64,000 nt of DNA from Aedes albopictus (taxonomy: Eukaryota > Arthropoda > Insecta > Diptera > Culicidae), in contig NC_085138.1 of NCBI RefSeq assembly GCF_035046485.1, forward strand, positions 45,791,464-45,855,463. The letters run 5' to 3'. Positions 46,410 through 58,079 of the stretch are shown here, piece after piece (position 1 is the stretch's first letter; each line of letters starts with the position of its first letter). The notes beneath the pieces were generated by a model. That model saw nothing but the letters and a program-made list of their open reading frames with translations, was not told the DNA's origin and searched no databases. The position numbers and the translations under genes are program-made.

Positions 46410-49202
46410 TGTAACAGAGCAAGGGCCGTGTTACTCCCAGCAAGGATGAAACCCCCGTCTTCAAGCCTCAGGGTCGGCAAGACGCTCGTGACACTCCGCG
46501 AAAGAAAACACTTACAGGGCTGTTACAAAAGTGTCGATTTGGAAACCGCAAAATCCGCGCCAAGCCATTTGAAATCCGCGCCGAGGTCATCAAATCCGCG
46601 CCAGTATAAAAATATATGATTTTGATGACTCAAACTCATAAAAAGCCTGAATTTTTCAATTATTTATGGTTTTTGTTGCACTTCAGATGAAGATCATTTC
46701 TAATGTTAAAACCGATTTTAACTATTATTAATCCATGACCTAAAATGCAACTTCCACATCAACCAAGAGATTAAAAATGTTGCAACAGGTTAGTTTTTTT
46801 AAATTGGAATAAAAAGTTTTGAATAAATAGTTCTTTGATTGCTGGTCATTCAGGGTGACTACTTTTTTACGAGAATGGAATTTACTGTTTCCTGAAACAG
46901 ATCCAAAAAGGAGCACTCTTGACGAATCTTTTGAAATATTTATAACCAACCTGCAATAAAATCTGTAGTAAGTCCTAAACGATCGTTCGAGAGAACTGCA
47001 AGAAAATTTTCGAATTTTTTGTGTAGATACAAATTGAGTAATTGATTCTAACATAATCTATTGATTAAATAAATTCCCAATACCAACAGGAATAATATTT
47101 AAGGAAGATATTTATTAAAAAGGAAACATTTCATAAAAAATGTCAGGCAAATGTTCTTTTCTTTTGAGCAAATGGTATGTAGAGAAGTGTTAATTTATTA
47201 GAAACTTATGATAAGAGATTCTGGCCACACCACACCCTTGGAAATTCAGTAAAGATTTCAGCAAGAATGTCCTCCATCGGATTCCAAAGCTTTAAGTTTT
47301 CAAGTTAAAAATATCCTTTAAAAATTCTACCCTTTATTATCTGTGCTCGCTACTCCCCTCTCAACGAATGCTCCGATTGGAAATCAAAGATAAATTTTAC
47401 CCTGACAACTTTTAACAAATATCGATTAGACAGAAGTTCTACAAGTAATACAGTATACAAAACCAATGATTTTCTTCGCGAGATTATACTAATTTAACTA
47501 AAAAATTCAACCAAACGTTTATCCAAAGTTTCCAGTGACGTCTTTTTTGCAAATTCCATTATCGTTTAATCAATAAGAAACTCTAGCAATTTTTGCAGAA
47601 ATCTTGCCATGATTCAGTGTTCGTGCGGACCTCGAACCTCGGACATTACTAAATAAGTTTTGGCAAAAAAAAAAAAATATAGAAAAATTTAGCCAAAAAA
47701 TGATGGTTAAGACAGAAATGACTTCAAGAAGTTGACTACGAAATTCATAAGAGGAACTTCTCTGTTTTAAAAAATTGAGCGTTTAATGCAGTGCAACTTA
47801 TCTATCACTCCAAGCTAGCGATTACTAACATTATTTTTACTCAATCACAAAATTCATACCCAACTCCAATTTGAAAATGTTCTTTATTTTTTTCTGATTG
47901 TGTTGAGCTCAATGTCTATATATTTCATGTAAATAAGTGCATTTAAAAACCATTTCCGCAAAAACCGCGCCGAAATTAGCAAAAACGCGCCAAATCCGCG
48001 CGAAACGCAAAAACCGCGAAAAACGCAAAATCCGCGCCACTTGTAACAGCCCTGCACTTATAGCTTCGATTACGAAAACTCCCTATATTGACGGTCTCGT
48101 GTACACTTTTATTCACTTCCTGACGTCCTACTTTCCTTCCTCCTAGCTTCTCCCTTCCTAGCTTTCTGGCGTCCGCCCTCAACACCGGACGACGCCTCCC
48201 ACTTCCTTACTTTTCTACTCCTACCTTATTCGCAGACTTTCTACACTTATCTTCGGGGCCCCGCGCACTGCACCGCCTTCGCTCCGCTCCTTTCGCCTGT
48301 CCACTGGCTCCTTCTCTCCTTCCTGGGCCAGGGGGCGGGCAATTCTTCTCCTTTCCTCTCTCTTCCGTTGGCTGCAGCCTTTCGCGGACCTTCCTCCTGT
48401 CCCGTGCGCCCCTCGAGTGTGTTGACGGACTCGAGGCTTCAGTGATCCGTAGAGTCACTGGAAAAAGCCTGGGTTCGTCGGCGCGCTTGATGGTTGTATC
48501 GGGTACAGGGGTGATGCGGACGCACTACAAAAAGGTGAGTAGGGTCTACGCTGCGGTGTGGCTCCAAAAGATACCGAAAAGTTCGGTTTTAAAATAAAAA
48601 CCGCGAGGTCCTGTGGGCACAATGGGAGATGCAAAATGGCTGGTTAGGCACTACTGTATGGATGGGCTAGGTTCGGGGTTATTTCTACGGGGTTTACCTG
48701 GATGTCCAGATTACTCTAATTTCTCCTTTTTCCTTTTCTCCTTCTTTCCACTTTTCCGTGCTTTCCAAAACTTCTTTTCACTTCTCCAACTATACTTTTC
48801 TCCAAATAACTTCTGCTTCTAACAACTTTTCAAAACTTCGACTGTTGGCTCTGAAGATCACCAGGCTTATGATCAGTTGGATTGAAGCTCGTTGACCCCG
48901 AACCTTTGGCCATTGTCCCGCCTTACATTCTCCTCATGATGGCCACCCAGTTCGCCTCCCATGGCCGCCCATTTCGCCACCCTCATGGCCGCCCATTCGT
49001 GCAGTCCTGTGCAGCCTGGTGGTGGCTAGCGGAACTACCGTCGTCCTTACATGGGGCAGTGTAGTGACGGCTGCGTGCGTGGGATTTCGGGACGTGACAC
49101 TTAACCTAACTACAAACGTTTTCTTTTATATATACAAAATACGACGAATACTATACGCGACAAATCTCATCAATACTGGACGTTACACTGACACTTGTTA
49201 CA
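46410..49202. mobile_element. Solo LTR (about 1.25 kb without its nested MITE)
   Basis: Begins TGTAACAGAGCAAGG and ends ACACTTGTTACA: TG...CA ends with inverted TGTAACA/TGTTACA. TATT is duplicated at 46406-46409 and 49203-49206 (4 bp), and the flanks rejoin into a recognisable repeat unit. Contains AATAAA at 48593-48598 (plus), pyrimidine-rich stretches (48110-48400, 48720-48840) and a small direct repeat ATGGCCGCCCATT. No internal retroviral-type genes, so it is a solo LTR. Class not decided; a 4-bp duplication is compatible with Ty3/gypsy or Bel-Pao. Confidence 0.78.
46515..48054. mobile_element. hAT-like MITE (1540 bp) nested in the solo LTR
   Basis: Ends CAGGGCTGTTACAAAAGTG and (reverse complement) CAGGGCTGTTACAAGTGGCG. 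CACTTA is directly repeated at 46509-46514 and 48055-48060; the hAT standard would be 8 bp, so two bases may have mutated. Subterminal AAATCCGCGCC / AAAACCGCG words cluster within 120 bp of each end. The AT-rich body has no transposase motif. Confidence 0.85.
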
Positions 49203-50802
49203 TATTGCATGCGATCAGCATAATACGTGGATACCTAAATGATTCTGTGGGCGCTTTGAAGAAGGTGCAAGGTGCCGAAGTCACCAAGGTTCACGTACAT
49301 GGAATACAGTTTTGGAATACAAAAGCCAAAATGGTGCATGTTATTCAAATGTGGTGCTGACATCACTGATATGTTAAAAGATGGTGCGTGAGATTAGCCT
49401 AGATGATTCTGAGAACATCATGGTTGTGCATGATATACTAAGAAATTATATGTGTCAGTGATGCATTTGTTGCCACCATGACTCAGTGATTCTCAACATT
49501 GGGTGGTTAGATCCAAAATGCAAGAATTGCAAAAATGGTGCATAGAATTTAATGTGGTGCGAAAGTCAATGGATCAGGTACATGGAATACAATTTGGTGT
49601 ACGATATAGCAAAATGGAGCTTATGAAATTCAAATGTTAATTAAATGCTTAGATGACGCGTGAGATGGTGCTTATATATTTTTGTGAAGGACCTGCATGA
49701 TGTCTGTATGGTGCATTAGTATTACCATCATTCTGTTATACTCAACATATTCCATATGTAGGTGCACGAATTGCAAAAATGGTACAGGAAACTCAATGTG
49801 GCACAGAAATCAACATGTTCCAGGTACGCGGAATGCTATTTTGTATGCGAAATGCCAAAATTGTGCATGGGATTCAAATGTGAACCACATCATAATGGCG
49901 CATAAGATGCCTAGATGATATAGTAAATACCAAAATGGTGCATGAAAATCAGTATGACGTATTATATACCTAATTGATTAATAGATATTTCATGAGATCA
50001 GCATAATGCGTGGATACCTAGATGATTCTGTAGGCATCATGATGGTGCATTGAAAGCTTTGAAGAAGGTACATGATGTTAGTGTGCTGTATTAGCCGTTA
50101 CTGTTATGCAGTGATACTCGTTATTTTGTATGGCAAGGTGCACGAATTGAAAAAATGATGCTTAGAATTCAATGTGGTGCCGAAATCACCATGGTTCACG
50201 TACATGGAATACAGCTTTGGAATACGAAATGCCAAAATGGTGCATGTTTTTCAAATGCGGTGATGACATCACTAATTAGTTAAAATATGGTGCGTGAGAT
50301 TAGCCTAGATGATTCTGAGAACACTATGGTGGCGCATGAGTTACTAAGAAATTGTATGTGTCAGTGGTGCATTAGTAGCCTCCATGATTCAGTGATTCGC
50401 AACATTGCGTGATTAGATCCATGGTGCAAGAATTGCAAAAAAAATGGTGCATAGAGTTTAATGTGGTGCAGAAGTCAACATGGATCAGGTACATGGAATA
50501 CAATGTGGTGTACGCTGGTGTACGATATGCTAAAATGGAACCTGCAAAATTCAAATGTTAATTAAATGCTTAGATGATATATAAGATGTTCAGATGGTGC
50601 ATGGAACTTGAAGAAGCTGCATGGTGTCAGTATACTGCATTAGATGGCAACATGGTGCATAAGATGCTATCAACCCTGGAGGAGTCGCATCTTTCAACGA
50701 TCGCACCATATTTCTTAGATGTATTTTTTTTATAAAAGGGGAGGGGGGGGGGGTGGCAAGTGCCCCCTTGCCCCCTACCCCCCCCCCCTGTGCACGCTAG
50801 TG

Positions 50803-51285
50803 GTCAGGTTGTTTGTTCTGGAATCGGCTAGATCGGTTTGGCCGCGCGGAAAAACTTTTGATAAGGATTAGCCGGTTTATAGTGGATTTTGCACTACTAT
50901 TTTACAGCGATTAGGGTTTTTTTGGTACAGATTTTGTTCGGCTGTTCGATCGTTTCCGCAGCATTGACCTATATTACACATTCTGTCTTGAACCGTCCTT
51001 CACAAACAGTCATCATAAATGACCTAGTGATAACGGATAGAAGACAAACTCGTGACGACTTTTTTTGCTCGAAGTTCAAGTACCTAATGCCAACAAAAGA
51101 AAGAGATTGTTACAAAACGGTTTGAAATCCAATCGTCTAGTAATTTGATACTGGCAGTGATGTTCATTGCGACACGTGCTCGTGTCCGGCATGCTTAGAA
51201 GAGATAATAGGCATCTTCACCACTGGTGAATCAACAGACACGAGATCACAATAGCCATAAGTAGATATCTAATATGCGTAAAGTG
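50803..51285. other. Short unresolved stretch between elements
   Basis: No TIR, splice pair or family recognised. A 78-codon plus ORF (50889-51125) begins MHYYFTAIRVFLVQILFG with a hydrophobic start, but nothing else supports it. Confidence 0.35.
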
Positions 51286-51290
51286 CAATG

Positions 51291-53548
51291 CACACTGGGC
51301 CACGAGCGGGATCTAGCAAGTAAAAACCTCTAGCGTTTTGGGAGTACATTTTTTTGAGTTGGTGTCTTCGGAGACTTGTATTTATTTTACCTGTACTTTT
51401 ATGTGGTGAAGAAAATTAGTTGGTAATTTAGCCGCATAGGTGGCGCTGCGATACTAACTTTTTTGTCTTACGTCCTAGAGGTTTCCCGTCTTCTGCAAAG
51501 TTGTAGAGCGTGCAAAAATAAGTAAAGTCGTCGAAGACACCAAAGTTGTGTGACTTCAAATAACAAAGTTATACTAAAAATAGTAAAATTTACGTAAAAA
51601 TCACGTTTTCATGAATATTTTGGACGTTTATCGCAAATTTATCAATGTTAACACTTTACACGTGTTAATCAAAGTAGCCTACGTCTGATGATACCAACTT
51701 TTCAATTTTCCGGGACATTTAAAATAGTTTTATGGGCAAAATAGTAAAAATTACTATGATTTTTACTAGCAGTTTTTTCAAAAAGTTGCAAATTTCGGCA
51801 AAATTTTATGTTTGCTTCAAAATATACTACTCAAGATCTATTAAATCTAAAAGTTTGCCGAAGGTATAATTTGGTGTTTTTGAGATATCTTGTTTGAAAA
51901 TATTGATGTTTTTATACCTAAATTAATTTGAAAGAGAAGCAATTCTTTATTCCGGAGTTGTTTTGCCATTAGATCCTCACGGAAATAAAAAGTTTTATGT
52001 TTACTTGAAATTGACGTTTTGTGTGCAATTGTCTTGCGCATCAATGTATTGAATCGACAATGAACATATATTTATTGGTCTATTGAAAGAAAAAAAAATA
52101 TAATGCTTATTGATCCTGTGTGAGCGACTTACGTTAGTGCAAAGTTCTATTATACTAACCCGTGGAATCAATAATGATTTGTAAACTCAACGTTAATATG
52201 TTTAGATGGATATTGATGAAATTACGAAAAAAAAAACTTAGCTCATCAATGCCGTGTCATTAATTGGCACAGTGACTTAGTAAGTAAATCTCTTGCCTAT
52301 TGTATAAGAGTCGTGAATTCAAATCTCATCTTGAGCTGAGGATTTTTTTAAATAATTTAACCAATAATTTATTCATTTTTACGTATGTAGGTACGTTGAG
52401 TAAACTGAAAATCATTATTGACCACATGGATTGGTATAACGAAACTTCGCACTTGCGTGAGTTGCTCACACAGGGCCAAAAACCATTATATTTTCTTTCT
52501 TCTAATAGACCAATAAATATTTCGCTTGTTTTACGGCTCTTTCAGTCTATATTAAGCAGCTAAAACGCCTTTCGCATCTACTGTCCTACGTTTCGGTGTG
52601 TATTTCACCTTCACACCGAAACGTAGGACAGTAGATGCGAAAGGCGTTTTAGCTGCTTAATATAGACTGAAAGAGCCGTAAAACAAGCGAAATACTCGTC
52701 AATACAGTCGTTAACAGTCAGTCAAATAGACCAATAAATATATGAGCACTGTTTATTCAAAAAATTAATGCACAAAACAATTGAACACAAAACGTCAATT
52801 TTTAGTAATCAGGGCGTTGGGTAAACATAAAACTCTTAATTGAAAGGTGATCCGTAAGTATCTACTGGCGGAACAACTCCGGAATAAAGAATTGCTTCTC
52901 TTTCAAATTAATTTAGGTATAAAAACATCAATATTTTAAAACAAGATATCTCAAAAACACCAAATTATACCTTCGGCAAACTTTCAGATTTAATAGATCT
53001 TGAGTGGTATATTTTGAAGTAAGCATCAAATTTTGTCGAAATTTGCAACTTTTTGAAAAAAAAACTGCTAGTAAAAATCATAGTAGTTTTAACTATTTTG
53101 CAAAAAAAAAAACATTTTAAATGTCCCGAAAAATTGTACAGTTGGTATCATCAGACGTAGGCTACTTTGATTAACACGTGTGAAGTGTTAAAATTGATAA
53201 ATTTGCGATAAACATCCAAAATGGTCATGAAAACGTGATTTTTACGTAAATTTTACTATTTTTAGTATAACTTTTTTATTTGAAGTCACACAACTTTGGT
53301 GGCTTCGACGACTTTACTTATTTTTGCACGCTCTACAACTTTGCAGAAGACGGGAAACCTCTAGGACGTAAGACAAAAAAGTTAGTATCGCAGCGCCACC
53401 TATGCGGCTAAATTACCAACTAATTTTCTTCACCACATAAAAGTACAGGTAAAATAGATACAAGTCTCCGAAGACACCAACTCAAAAAAATGTACTCCCA
53501 AAACGCTAGAGGTTTTTACTTGCTAGATCCCGCTCGTGGCCCAGTGTG
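51291..53548. mobile_element. 2258-bp foldback element with ~800-bp arms
   Basis: TIR CACACTGGGCCACGAGCGGG with perfect inverse at the right end; CAATG direct repeats at 51286-51290 and 53549-53553. Arms (about 51291-52090 and 52740-53548) share many long complementary words, for example TTAGCCGCATAGGTGGCGCT and GTTAGTATCGCAGCGCC. The centre holds a Penelope-type inverted remnant (52521-52724). No transposase ORF. Confidence 0.88.
52521..52724. mobile_element. 204-bp inverted Penelope-type remnant with 17-bp duplication
   Basis: AATAGACCAATAAATAT is repeated exactly at 52504-52520 and 52725-52741. The insert is mostly a palindrome of 85-bp arms around ACCTTCACACC; both arms contain CACACCGAAACGTAGGAC, which resembles the GAAACG box of Penelope flanks. 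Long duplication, inverted flanks and the GAAACG word suggest a minimal Penelope copy with no coding part. Confidence 0.55.
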
Positions 53549-53800
53549 CAATGGCATCACATTGACACTGTTCTAGGGCCTACTAAAACGACAAATATGC
53601 CCACCATAAGACTAGACGTACTGAAGAAACTCGTTTTGGCGCCAGACAAGAAGTGATCTTGAGCCTTCAATGAATGAATGTGTTTGTACAGCTACAACAG
53701 GAAACAGTGAACACAAGCGCCCCCTTCTGATAAGCAGCGATCGATTGAGGAAAATTTCCCTGAAATGTTTGACATGCTGCGCTCTCACATGGTTGGTATA

Positions 53801-55195
53801 CACTCCCGATCAAAAGTTTGGGGTCACCCCCTCAAAAACATGTCCTTTTTTTAGGCCCATATCTCCGCCAATTTGCGTCCGATTTCAAAACCCTAGGTTT
53901 CATTTAAAAGATAATAAGTCAAAGGAACTTTGACCATGATTTAAAAGAAATTTTTTCAAAAAATTTTGTATGTAAACTTAACCCAAAGTTGCCAAATTTT
54001 CTAAAAAATGAATATAAACTTACGGCAGTGTCGCTGGAAATTGGGTCGACCAAATTTTAAGATGAGAGCGGTAATATAACCCATTTTCTATTAGCTTTGA
54101 ACTGCTTTTTACAGAACTTAGCTAAAAAATCTAGAAAAAAGTTTTTAAGTGAATTAACTCTTCATGTCATCGACCAAAAGTTTGGGGTCACCCCTCAATA
54201 TGATGTATCAGCCAAAAGTTTGGGGTCACATTCGTAAAACATGGAAAAGTGATTTGGTGATATCTTCGCCATCTATAGTTCAATTTTAATTGTTTTTGGC
54301 TCATTACAAAGATAAATAATTAAATTTACGTTTGATGTCTTTAGCTTAACGTATTTAACGATTTTTGTATATAAAAATGTTATGTAAAGTTAACACATTT
54401 CACCACACTTCAAAAAATGAGGCAACTTTACGTTAAGTTTTAGTATGTAAATTTCAACAAATATGTGTGGTTCAATGTTTATGCAGTAAGTATCATTAAG
54501 CCAGAAAGAATTAAAATTGAATGAAAGATGACAAAGTTATCAACAAATCACTATTTCATGTTTTACGATAGTGCACACTTAATTTGGAATACCGTGTTCG
54601 GTAAATTTTTGACGAAAATAGAACAGCTGTATACAGCTTTACTGCTTTGATTACCTTTTGCACCAGGTTTTGACAGTTGGTGTACTGAGCCTCAGTAAAA
54701 TAGATTACCGAAGCTACCGAAATAATTCTGCTGTTCTATTTTCGTCAAAAATTCAGGATTTTGTGTGTGACCCCAAACTTTTGGCCGATACATCATTTTG
54801 AGGGGTGACCCCAAACTTTTGGTCTATGACATGAAATGTTAATTTACTTAATAACTTTTTTTCTAGATTTTTTAGCTAAGTTCTGTAAAAAGCAGTTGAA
54901 AGCTAATAGAAAATGGGTTATATTACCACTCTCATCTTAAAATTTGGTCGACCCAATTTCCAGCGACACTGCCGTAAGTTTTTATTCATTTTTTAGAAAA
55001 TTTGGCAACTTTGGGTTAAGTTTACACACAAAATTTTTTGAAAAAGTTTCTTTTAAATCATGTTTAAAGTTTCTTTGACTTATTATCTTTTGAATGAGAC
55101 CTAGGGTTTTGAAATCGGACGCAAATTGGCGAAGATATGGGCCTAAAAAATGACATGTTTTTGAGGGGGTGACCCCAAACTTTTGATCGGAAGTG
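53801..55195. mobile_element. 1395-bp TA-flanked foldback, AAAAGTTTGGGGTCACC motif
   Basis: TIR CACTCCCGATCAAAAGTTTG / CACTTCCGATCAAAAGTTTG with TA at 53799-53800 and 55196-55197. Arms of 600-700 bp; the word CAAAAGTTTGGGGTCAC occurs three times per arm (ends, about 54175-54190, about 54210-54230 and complements). Repeated internal TIR-like words are typical of Tc1/mariner-derived non-autonomous elements. No transposase. Confidence 0.9.
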
Positions 55196-55197
55196 TA

Positions 55198-55461
55198 GGT
55201 ACGATCGGCCCACTAGCGCCAGTTAATCAGCAATGTGCACGAGGGGGCAGTAATTGATCCGAAACTTTACACGATCAATGATTGTTTTTCAAGAGCAATT
55301 TGTAGTAGGTACCTACCTACGTTTTCAATGGATCAGGAGAATCTTTCGATTGTGCATCACGTTGCACTAACTGTATGTCAAAATGTGACTCAGGGACCCT
55401 GCTCCATTTGTTTAACGTTGAACCATTCGTCATTGAAATCATCGCCATCATTAAACATTTG
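55198..55461. other. Spacer between elements
   Basis: No supported gene; a 75-codon plus ORF (55235-55462) lacks motifs. Confidence 0.35.
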
Positions 55462-55592
55462 AAAGCAGTTTTTTCGTTCAAATCAAACATTTTTGCAACG
55501 AAAATGGATTCACTGTGTTCCACATGAGGAATAGAATACAGTGAATACATTTTCCTGGTCGTTGTTTTGATTTACAGCGAAAAAACTGCTTT
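55462..55592. repeat. 131-bp palindrome
   Basis: AAAGCAGTTTTTTCGTTCAA pairs with the complement of TACAGCGAAAAAACTGCTTT; the inner ATTCACTGTGTTCC/GAATACAGTGAAT forms the tip. A small foldback of unknown family. Confidence 0.75.
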
Positions 55593-55695
55593 TCCATTTC
55601 CGAAAAATGATGGCGGATGCTTGAGCCTTAAACACGAACTGAAGGTGCCATTATTTGGTAAACTTATTTGTAGTTTACTGTCCATTTGATATATA

Positions 55696-56616
55696 CAAGG
55701 GGTGGCCAAAATGTTTGGGATAGTCAACTTTTTTCTCGCTCGTAAAAAAGTTCAACATGCTGTAACTTTTCATAGAGTGTATCAAAAAAACTCAAATTTG
55801 ACTGTTCCTCTACCTATTATATGTTCATCATTGGTGCAAATTTGAGCTCGATTGATTAATCTTTCGCGAAGTTAGAACCGTTCTCGTAAAACACTATTTT
55901 TTAGACAACTAATTTTTGAATTGTCATATCTCGGAAACCAGTGAACCGAATTGAATAAAATTTTTAAAGCTTATCAACAATATATTGATACTAGATACAA
56001 CGTTATAAAATCTAATATTTTCTCACGACGAATGAAGTTATACCGGTGTGAAATTTTTAACCATATAGAGGAAAATAAGTCAAATTTACAGTACCACACA
56101 AAAATACTAAATGTGTTCTTTATTTTATCCTAATAGGCTTTATTATATCTTATTACAGATATTTTGAGAACAGAAGTAGAAAATCTTTGGATATCAAAAC
56201 TAAAATTTAATGACATTGATGTAAAAAAAAATACATTTTTTCGAGAAAGATCCAAAAAGTGTCAATTCATTATAACTTTTTTCAACGTTCAAAACGTACA
56301 CATGTTTTAATAGCTTCTGAAGCATTAATATATTGTTGATAAACGTACAAAATTTCATTCAATTCGGTTTACTGGTTTCCGAGCTATGACAGTTTAAAAA
56401 TAAGTTATCTAAAAATAGTGTTTTACGAGAACAATTCCAGCTTCGCGAAAGATTAACCAATCGAGCTCATATTTGCACCAATAATGCACATATAATAGGT
56501 TGAGAAACAGTCAGAATTTGAGATTTTTTTATGCACTCTATGAAAAGTTACAGCATGTTGAACATTTTTGTGAGAGAAAAAAAGTTGCCTATCCCAAACG
56601 TTTTGGCAACCCCCTG
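55696..56616. mobile_element. 921-bp TA-flanked foldback
   Basis: TIR CAAGGGGTGGCCAAAATGTT / CAGGGGGTTGCCAAAACGTT, TA at 55694-55695 and 56617-56618. Arms of ~400 bp share CAACATGCTGTAACTTTTCA, TAATCTTTCGCGAAG and CGGAAACCAGTGAACCGAAT in inverse. The CCAAAATGTTTGGGAT motif is of Tc1/mariner style. No coding capacity. Confidence 0.9.
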
Positions 56617-56618
56617 TA

Positions 56619-57930
56619 CAGCGTCGGGCAAAACAATAAGACGAACCGGTGGTCTTTCGTAGAAGATGGCAAAGTGTGACGATATGGTACTCGGTTTCTA
56701 TTAAACCGATTTGGCTGCAAATTTGGCAGCCGACATGGAATAACGGGAATTTTGATTTGTATAAAATTGATTGAGTTTTGATCACTACTTCGAAAGTTAC
56801 AGATATACGGTGCGATAAAACAATAACACCAGATTTTTATGATGGTTATTTGTGGTCAATTCAATAAAAATGTTTCCAAGTTTAAATGCCATCCATAATT
56901 TGTGACAATAATAAAAACAGAATAATTGTTTAATGTGTTATAAGTTCAATATTCGTGCGTTCTTTGTGTTATATGTTTTATTTCAACTTGAATTTATTCT
57001 CCTAATTTCAATGCACATTTATAGGGTTCAGGTGGATTATGATCTGAAGAAATGCAATCTCATTTTGGTTGCAAACTTTTAGGCAATTTCGGGCAAAGTT
57101 CAATTACAAATGGTTTCCTAACACGGACATTAGGCTTGCCCACTTTATCAAAAATGTTCTCTGATTCACAAGGCCACCCCCATAGTTTGATTGGCATCCT
57201 AAAAGAAGTAACTGTTCAAAATTTCAACCAAATCCATTGACATTGAGAGGTGCATCGAATCAATTTTATGTTTTTCGACTATTTTCGAACTTCAAAAAAT
57301 CATAACTACACTAAAACTAGCCAAAAATTAAATCTTTCAGCACAAACTGAAAGATACACTTGTTTGCTACAAGTTCTACGAACAACGTAAGGTAAAAGCT
57401 CCCTTAGTGGAGGTAGTACCAATAATGGTGGTAGTGGCAATTTAGCACTATTTCGACCAAAAATCTTGCAAATTACATTTTTAATAGATGCATCATACCT
57501 GTTTAATAACATTTATTCAGTTTTGTGTCCAGGATTTGCCGAAAAACCTATTTTAAACAATTATTTTCCTTATTTTTTTTTGCTCCTTTGCACCTATAGT
57601 GGTAGTAGTGTTCCTATAGTGGTGGGTCCAGGGCCGGATTTACAAATGTGGGGGCCCGGGGCCACAATGTTGTGGGGGCCCTCTTTTTAGAGGATTTTTT
57701 TTTTCATTGTGGAAAAATCCAGAAAATATGGAAAATTCTTCCAAAAATTAGGGTTGTTATTGAAGAAATTAGGCCGATACAAATATTTATTTCACTTTTT
57801 GTTCCACCACTGTTTGGCTGGTCGAAGGGGAGGGGGGGATAAAAATAATAAAGTATTTAATTTGAACAATTTTTAAAACTGTTCCCTCAAAATGCAATAT
57901 ACTGCCAAAAAGTCAAAATGAAATTTGAAT
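56619..57930. other. Unresolved DNA with a possible hAT end
   Basis: Around 57629 the sequence CAGGGCCGGATTTACAAATG followed by GGGGGCCC blocks looks like the terminus of a known-type mosquito hAT repeat, but I find no partner end. GCGTCGGGCAAAACAATAAG at 56621 looks like another element end. No gene; ORFs of 60-110 codons lack motifs. Confidence 0.4.
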
Positions 57931-58079
57931 CCACCTTAACTCTCCAACGCCCAGTGTCACCTCTAGGTGACACCTGTTTTGTTTTGATTGTTAAAAATCG
58001 AATTCTAGATCAAATCTTTTGCAACTGGTTTTAAATGAAAGCTACACTAGTCTATTTTGGTGTTTAGCGATAGTGGTCC

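Larger units (their letters stand above)
43982..50802. mobile_element. Second CACTAGCGTGC element: inverted, truncated, and split by nested insertions
   Basis: The right terminus (50786-50802, CCCTGTGCACGCTAGTG) matches the left terminus of the 9.5-kb element in inverse orientation, as do the G/C-run block and TTTCTTAGATGTATTT. ATGGTGCAT repeats fill 49203-50700 and 43982-44150. Removing the foldback (44151-46398) and the solo LTR (46410-49202) joins TAGTTGATTAAAGATATTG to GCATGCGATCAGCATAATAC, collinear with an internal paralogous unit at 49965-50010. The other terminus and the 12-bp array are missing. Confidence 0.82.

Noticed and set aside
48207..48458. Minus-strand 83-codon Arg/Glu/Pro-rich ORF in a GC-rich block
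   Set aside because: It lies inside the solo LTR; composition bias accounts for it.
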